NCBI RefSeq assembly: GCF_009831215.1 | Contig: NZ_WUTW01000001.1 | Location: forward strand, 1,693,423 to 1,757,422 | Origin: Actinomadura rayongensis | Lineage (GTDB): Bacteria; Actinomycetota; Actinomycetes; Streptosporangiales; Streptosporangiaceae | Direction of reading: 5' to 3' | DNA: 64,000 bases | Part shown: in pieces, positions 61,038-64,000 of the stretch | Position numbering within the stretch: the stretch's first letter is position 1 | How the letters are laid out: every line of letters begins with the position of its first letter | Program-made: the position numbers and the translations under genes | Notes under the pieces: generated by a model | Told to the model about the DNA's origin: nothing | The model's database searches: none | The model's input: the letters and a program-made list of their open reading frames with translations, nothing else

Positions 61038-62117
61038 GTGGGGGAGGAACACGAACGGCGGCTCGGCGCGCTCGCCCGGCTCGTCGCCGACAACGGGGCC
61101 GACGCGCTGCTCGTCACGCGGCTCATCAACGTCCGTTACCTGACCGGGCTCGACAGCTCCAACGCCGCCGTGCTCGTCCGCGCCGACGGCCCGGCGGTCC
61201 TGGCGACCGACGCGCGGTACGCGGGCATGGCCGCCGAGCTGTGCCCCGGGCTCGACCTCGTCGTGGAGCGCCGCGCCGCCGCCGCGCTGCTCGGCATCGC
61301 GGCCGACGGCGGCGCAGGACGGGTCGGCTTCGAGGCGCACGCGCTGACCGTCGAGCGGCACGCCGAACTGGCCGCGCTGGACGGGGGCGTCGCATTCGCC
61401 CCGCTCGGCCGCCTCGTGGAGGAGCTGCGGTACGTCAAGGACGAGACGGAGATCGCCCTCATCGCCGAGGCGTGCGCGATCACCGACCGGGCCTTCGACG
61501 CCGTCCTGCCCGCGCTGCGGCCCGGCACGACCGAACGGGAGATCGCGATCGCGCTGGAACGGGCGATGATCGACCAGGGCGCGGACGAGATCGCGTTCCC
61601 GTCGATCGTCGCGTCCGGGCCGAACGGCGCCGTCCCGCACCACCACCCCGGCGCCCGGCCGATCGCGGCAGGCGACCTCGTGACGATGGACTTCGGCGCC
61701 CGGTACCGGGGCTACAACGCCGACATGACGCGGACCGTCGCGATCGGGGAGCCCGCCGCCTGGCAGCGCGAGATCTACGACCTCGTCCTGCGCGCGCAGC
61801 TCGCGGCCGTCGCGGCGGCCGTTCCGGGCACGGACGTGCAGGCCGTCGACGGCGCCGCGCGCGAGGTCATCGCCGCCGCCGGGCACGGCGACGCGTTCGC
61901 CCACGGCGTCGGCCACGGCATCGGCCTGGAGGTCCACGAGGCTCCGCTCATGGGCTACGACGGGACCGGTAAGCTCAAGGACCGAGTTCCGGTCACCGCC
62001 GAGCCCGGCGTGTACCTGGCCGGCCGGGGCGGCGTCCGCATCGAGGACACGCTCGTGGCCCGCGAGGACGGCCCGGAACGCCTCACCAGGACCACCAAGG
62101 AACTGCTCGTGCTCTGA
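61038..62117 (+). CDS. pepQ: Xaa-Pro aminopeptidase, M24 family
   Basis: 359 aa. The N-terminal creatinase-like domain is followed by the pita-bread metallopeptidase domain. Metal ligands lie in [16 protein letters not shown] (two Asp), [15 protein letters not shown] (His), TAEPGVYL and RIEDT (two Glu); all are present. Cleaves N-terminal residues before proline. In actinomycetes it regularly precedes efp and nusB, as here. Confidence 0.93.
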   Translation: MGEEHERRLGALARLVADNGADALLVTRLINVRYLTGLDSSNAAVLVRADGPAVLATDARYAGMAAELCPGLDLVVERRAAAALLGIAADGGAGRVGFEAHALTVERHAELAALDGGVAFAPLGRLVEELRYVKDETEIALIAEACAITDRAFDAVLPALRPGTTEREIAIALERAMIDQGADEIAFPSIVASGPNGAVPHHHPGARPIAAGDLVTMDFGARYRGYNADMTRTVAIGEPAAWQREIYDLVLRAQLAAVAAAVPGTDVQAVDGAAREVIAAAGHGDAFAHGVGHGIGLEVHEAPLMGYDGTGKLKDRVPVTAEPGVYLAGRGGVRIEDTLVAREDGPERLTRTTKELLVL

Positions 62118-62154
62118 CGCCCGGGCGGTCCCTCGACGCAGGAGAAGGACGCGC

Positions 62155-62712
62155 GTGGCGACCACCAACGACCTGAAGAACGGCATGACGCTGAACATGG
62201 AGGGTCAGCTCTGGACCGTCCTCGAATTCCAGCACGTCAAGCCCGGCAAGGGCGGCGCGTTCGTCCGCACCAAGCTCAAGAACGTGCTGTCGGGGAAGGT
62301 CGTCGACAAGACCTTCAACGCCGGCACCAAGGTCGAGGTCGCGAACGTCGACAAGCGGGACATGCAGTACCTCTACCGCGAGGGCGAGGACTTCGTGTTC
62401 ATGGACACCGAGACCTACGACCAGCCGCACATCCCGGCCGCCGTCGTCGGGACGGCCGCGAACTTCCTGCTCCCCGAGCAGACCGCGGTGATCGCGTTCA
62501 ACGAGGAGAACCCGCTCTACGTCGAGCTGCCCGCGGCCGTCGTCCTGGAGATCACCGAGACCGAGCCCGGGCTGCAGGGCGACCGCTCCACCGGCGGCAG
62601 CAAGCCCGCGACGCTGGAGACCGGCGCGCAGATCCAGGTCCCGCTGTTCATCACGACCGGCGAGAAGGTCAAGGTCGACACCCGCTCCGGCGAATACCTC
62701 GGCCGCGGCTGA
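62155..62712 (+). CDS. efp: elongation factor P
   Basis: 185 aa; relieves ribosome stalling at polyproline stretches. Three OB-like domains. The tip loop [12 protein letters not shown] carries Lys32, the position modified in many bacteria; actinobacteria generally use it without the YjeA (EpmA) modification. [24 protein letters not shown] and [29 protein letters not shown] are the domain II/III hallmarks. GTG start with GGAGAAGG upstream. Confidence 0.97.
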   Translation: MATTNDLKNGMTLNMEGQLWTVLEFQHVKPGKGGAFVRTKLKNVLSGKVVDKTFNAGTKVEVANVDKRDMQYLYREGEDFVFMDTETYDQPHIPAAVVGTAANFLLPEQTAVIAFNEENPLYVELPAAVVLEITETEPGLQGDRSTGGSKPATLETGAQIQVPLFITTGEKVKVDTRSGEYLGRG

Positions 62713-62743
62713 TGGCCGACCTTCTTCCCCCGGGGCGGGCGCG

Positions 62744-63160
62744 GTGAGCGCCCGCTCGAAGGCCCGCAGGCTCGCCCTCGACATCCTCTTCGCCGCCGAG
62801 CTGCGCGAGGAGCGCCCGACGGACGTCCTGGCGCAGCGGGGCCGTCCGAACCAGGACGAACTGGCCGAGTTCCAGCACGCCGTCCGGATCATCGAGGGCG
62901 TCCAGGAGAACCGCGAGCGCATCGACGAGCTGATCGCGACGTACGCGACCGGCTGGACGCTGGAGCGGATGCCCGCCGTCGACCGCAACATCCTGCGGAT
63001 GGGCGCGTTCGAGCTGCTGTGGCTGGACGAGATCCCCGACGGCGTCGCCGTCAGCGAGGCCGTCGCGCTCGCCACGGACCTGTCCACCGACGAGTCGCCC
63101 CGGTTCGTCAACGGCCTCCTGGCCCGGCTCCAGCGGCTCAAGCCCACGCTCAGCCTCTGA
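62744..63160 (+). CDS. nusB: transcription antitermination factor NusB
   Basis: 138 aa all-helical RNA-binding protein that, with S10, binds boxA in rRNA operons. SKARRLALDILFAAELREERPTDVLA and MPAVDRNILRMGAFELLWLDEIPDGVAVSEAVALATDLSTDESPRFVNGLLARL are the family blocks. GTG start 31 bp after efp. Confidence 0.96.
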   Translation: MSARSKARRLALDILFAAELREERPTDVLAQRGRPNQDELAEFQHAVRIIEGVQENRERIDELIATYATGWTLERMPAVDRNILRMGAFELLWLDEIPDGVAVSEAVALATDLSTDESPRFVNGLLARLQRLKPTLSL

Positions 63161-63185
63161 CGCGGACATTGTCGGAGGCTGCGCG

Positions 63186-63191
63186 TAGGGT
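63186..63191 (+). promoter_or_regulatory. putative leaderless promoter -10 box
   Basis: TAGGGT ends 6 nt before the GTG at 63198, with no ribosome-binding site between. Confidence 0.5.
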
Positions 63192-63197
63192 GGACGC

Positions 63198-63974
63198 GTG
63201 GCGGAGGAGACGAGAGCGGCGGCCGTGACGGCCCGGCAGGGGCGGCGCGCCGCCGGCGGCGGACGCGGCCGGGTGCGCAGCGCGGTCCTGTGGGACGCGG
63301 TGCTGGCGCGGGTCACGGCCGAAGGGCCGCGCGACGTCGTGGACGTGGGCGGCGGCACCGGCGGGTTCGCCGTGCCGCTCGCCGAGCGCGGCCACCGGGT
63401 GACGGTCGTGGACGCCAACCCCGACGCGCTGGCCGCGCTGGAGCGGCGCGCCGCCGAGGCGGGCGTGGTCGTCCGCGCGGTGCAGGGCGACGCCGTGGAC
63501 CTGCCCGGTCTGCTCGGCCCGGCGACGGCCGACCTCGTCCTGTGCCACAACGTGCTGGAGTTCGTCGACGACCCGGCCGCGGCGATGGCGGCGCTGACCG
63601 CCGCGCTGCGGCCGGGCGGGACGCTGAGCGTGCTCGCCGCCGGGCGGCTCGGCGCCGTCCTCGCGCGGGCCCTCGGCGGGCACTTCGCCGACGCGCGCGC
63701 CGCCCTCGCCGACCCGTCCGGACGGTACGGCGCGCAGGACCGGATGCCCCGCCGCTTCACCCGCGAGTCGCTGGCGGAGCTGGCGGCGGGCGCGGGGCTG
63801 CGGGACGTCGCGCTGCAGGGCGTCCGGATCTTCGCCGACCTGGTGCCGAGCGGGCTCACCGACGGCGACGCCGAGTCCGCCGAGGCGCTGCTGGCCCTGG
63901 AGGCCGCCGCCGCCGTGCACCCCGTCCTGCGGGACCTGGCCGCCCAGCTCCACCTGCTCGCCGACCGGCCGTGA
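63198..63974 (+). CDS. SAM-dependent methyltransferase (class I)
   Basis: 258 aa. Motif I DVVDVGGGTGGFAVPLAERGHRVTVVD (about residues 46-72), then ADLVLCHNVLEFVDDP as motif IV and GGTLSVLAAG as motif VI. The type is the CmoA/UbiE-like group; substrate unknown. Stop overlaps the next gene's GTG by 4 nt. Confidence 0.9.
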   Translation: MAEETRAAAVTARQGRRAAGGGRGRVRSAVLWDAVLARVTAEGPRDVVDVGGGTGGFAVPLAERGHRVTVVDANPDALAALERRAAEAGVVVRAVQGDAVDLPGLLGPATADLVLCHNVLEFVDDPAAAMAALTAALRPGGTLSVLAAGRLGAVLARALGGHFADARAALADPSGRYGAQDRMPRRFTRESLAELAAGAGLRDVALQGVRIFADLVPSGLTDGDAESAEALLALEAAAAVHPVLRDLAAQLHLLADRP

Positions 63975-64000
63975 GCCGCAAGCAGCAGCTGCACCGGCCG
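63971..64000 (+). CDS. start of the next gene, truncated by the window edge
   Basis: GTG at 63971, in a GTGA overlap with the methyltransferase, opens VSRKQQLHRP and runs off the end. In many actinomycetes a methyltransferase at this place is followed by DNA polymerase IV (dinB), but ten residues cannot confirm that. Confidence 0.4.
   Translation, partial: MSRKQQLHRP

Overview
The window is chromosomal DNA from a very high-GC actinomycete. GTG starts are frequent, many genes overlap by 4 nt (GTGA/ATGA), there are F420-type (LLM) oxidoreductases, a ribE-ribM-ribBA-ribH operon behind an FMN riboswitch, a BldC-like regulator, and 'TANNNT - 6/7 nt - start codon' leaderless promoters. The gene content and order look like Streptosporangiales, perhaps Thermomonosporaceae/Actinomadura; that assignment is inference from style, not a search result. 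No rRNA, tRNA or CRISPR array was seen.

Layout. (1) 1-547 is GC-rich repetitive DNA without genes. (2) 548-8583 holds a divergent membrane protein and the translation/replication block priA - hypothetical - def - fmt - rsmB. (3) 8584-19814 is an 11-kb accessory stretch placed between rsmB and rpe, which are usually close in actinomycetes. It contains a DUF5946 protein, a nuclease remnant, an AraC regulator divergent from an alpha/beta hydrolase, a transposase remnant, a TetR/MFS efflux pair with visible operators, an LLM oxidoreductase, a secreted seven-repeat YVTN protein, a regulator - 35-aa ORF - NUDIX operon, and a BldC-like regulator. (4) 19815-25496 holds rpe, the FMN riboswitch with the riboflavin operon, then hisG and a PH-domain membrane protein. 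(5) 25527-28476 is a molybdenum group: a Tat-exported sulfite-oxidase-like protein divergent from XdhC and a MobA-like nucleotidyltransferase. (6) 28473-29877 is a MarR regulator divergent from a nitroreductase-hemerythrin fusion. (7) 29874-35426 is a purine/ureide module: DUF6986 aldolase-like protein, DUF2877 (AllH-like) protein, PucR regulator and NCS2 xanthine/uracil permease.

(8) 35423-40361 has a secreted polysaccharide deacetylase, an ABC exporter pair, a tandem-repeat intergenic region, an FKBP prolyl isomerase and a secreted propeller-like protein. (9) 40433-45294 has a small P-loop kinase, a MatB-like malonyl-CoA synthetase, a PLP aminotransferase, an SseB protein and a prepilin peptidase. 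(10) 45403-51604 is a complete Mrp Na+/H+ antiporter operon (AB fusion, C, D, E, F, G). (11) 51667-54882 is the shikimate operon aroC-aroK-aroB-aroQ. (12) 54879-61027 is a second accessory stretch: TetR with three identical-type operators, PaaI thioesterase, enoyl-CoA hydratase, LLM oxidoreductase, an NB-ARC/TPR STAND protein and an AAC(3)-like acetyltransferase. (13) 61038-64000 returns to conserved genes: M24 peptidase, efp, nusB, a methyltransferase and the first codons of another gene.

The window alternates conserved housekeeping blocks with inserted accessory blocks. The parts I consider most worth testing are the DUF2877/DUF6986 ureide module with its start-codon duplication, the tandem 19-bp repeat region and its relatives, the membrane-anchored STAND protein sitting between aroQ and the M24 peptidase gene, and the operator arrays of the two TetR regulators.
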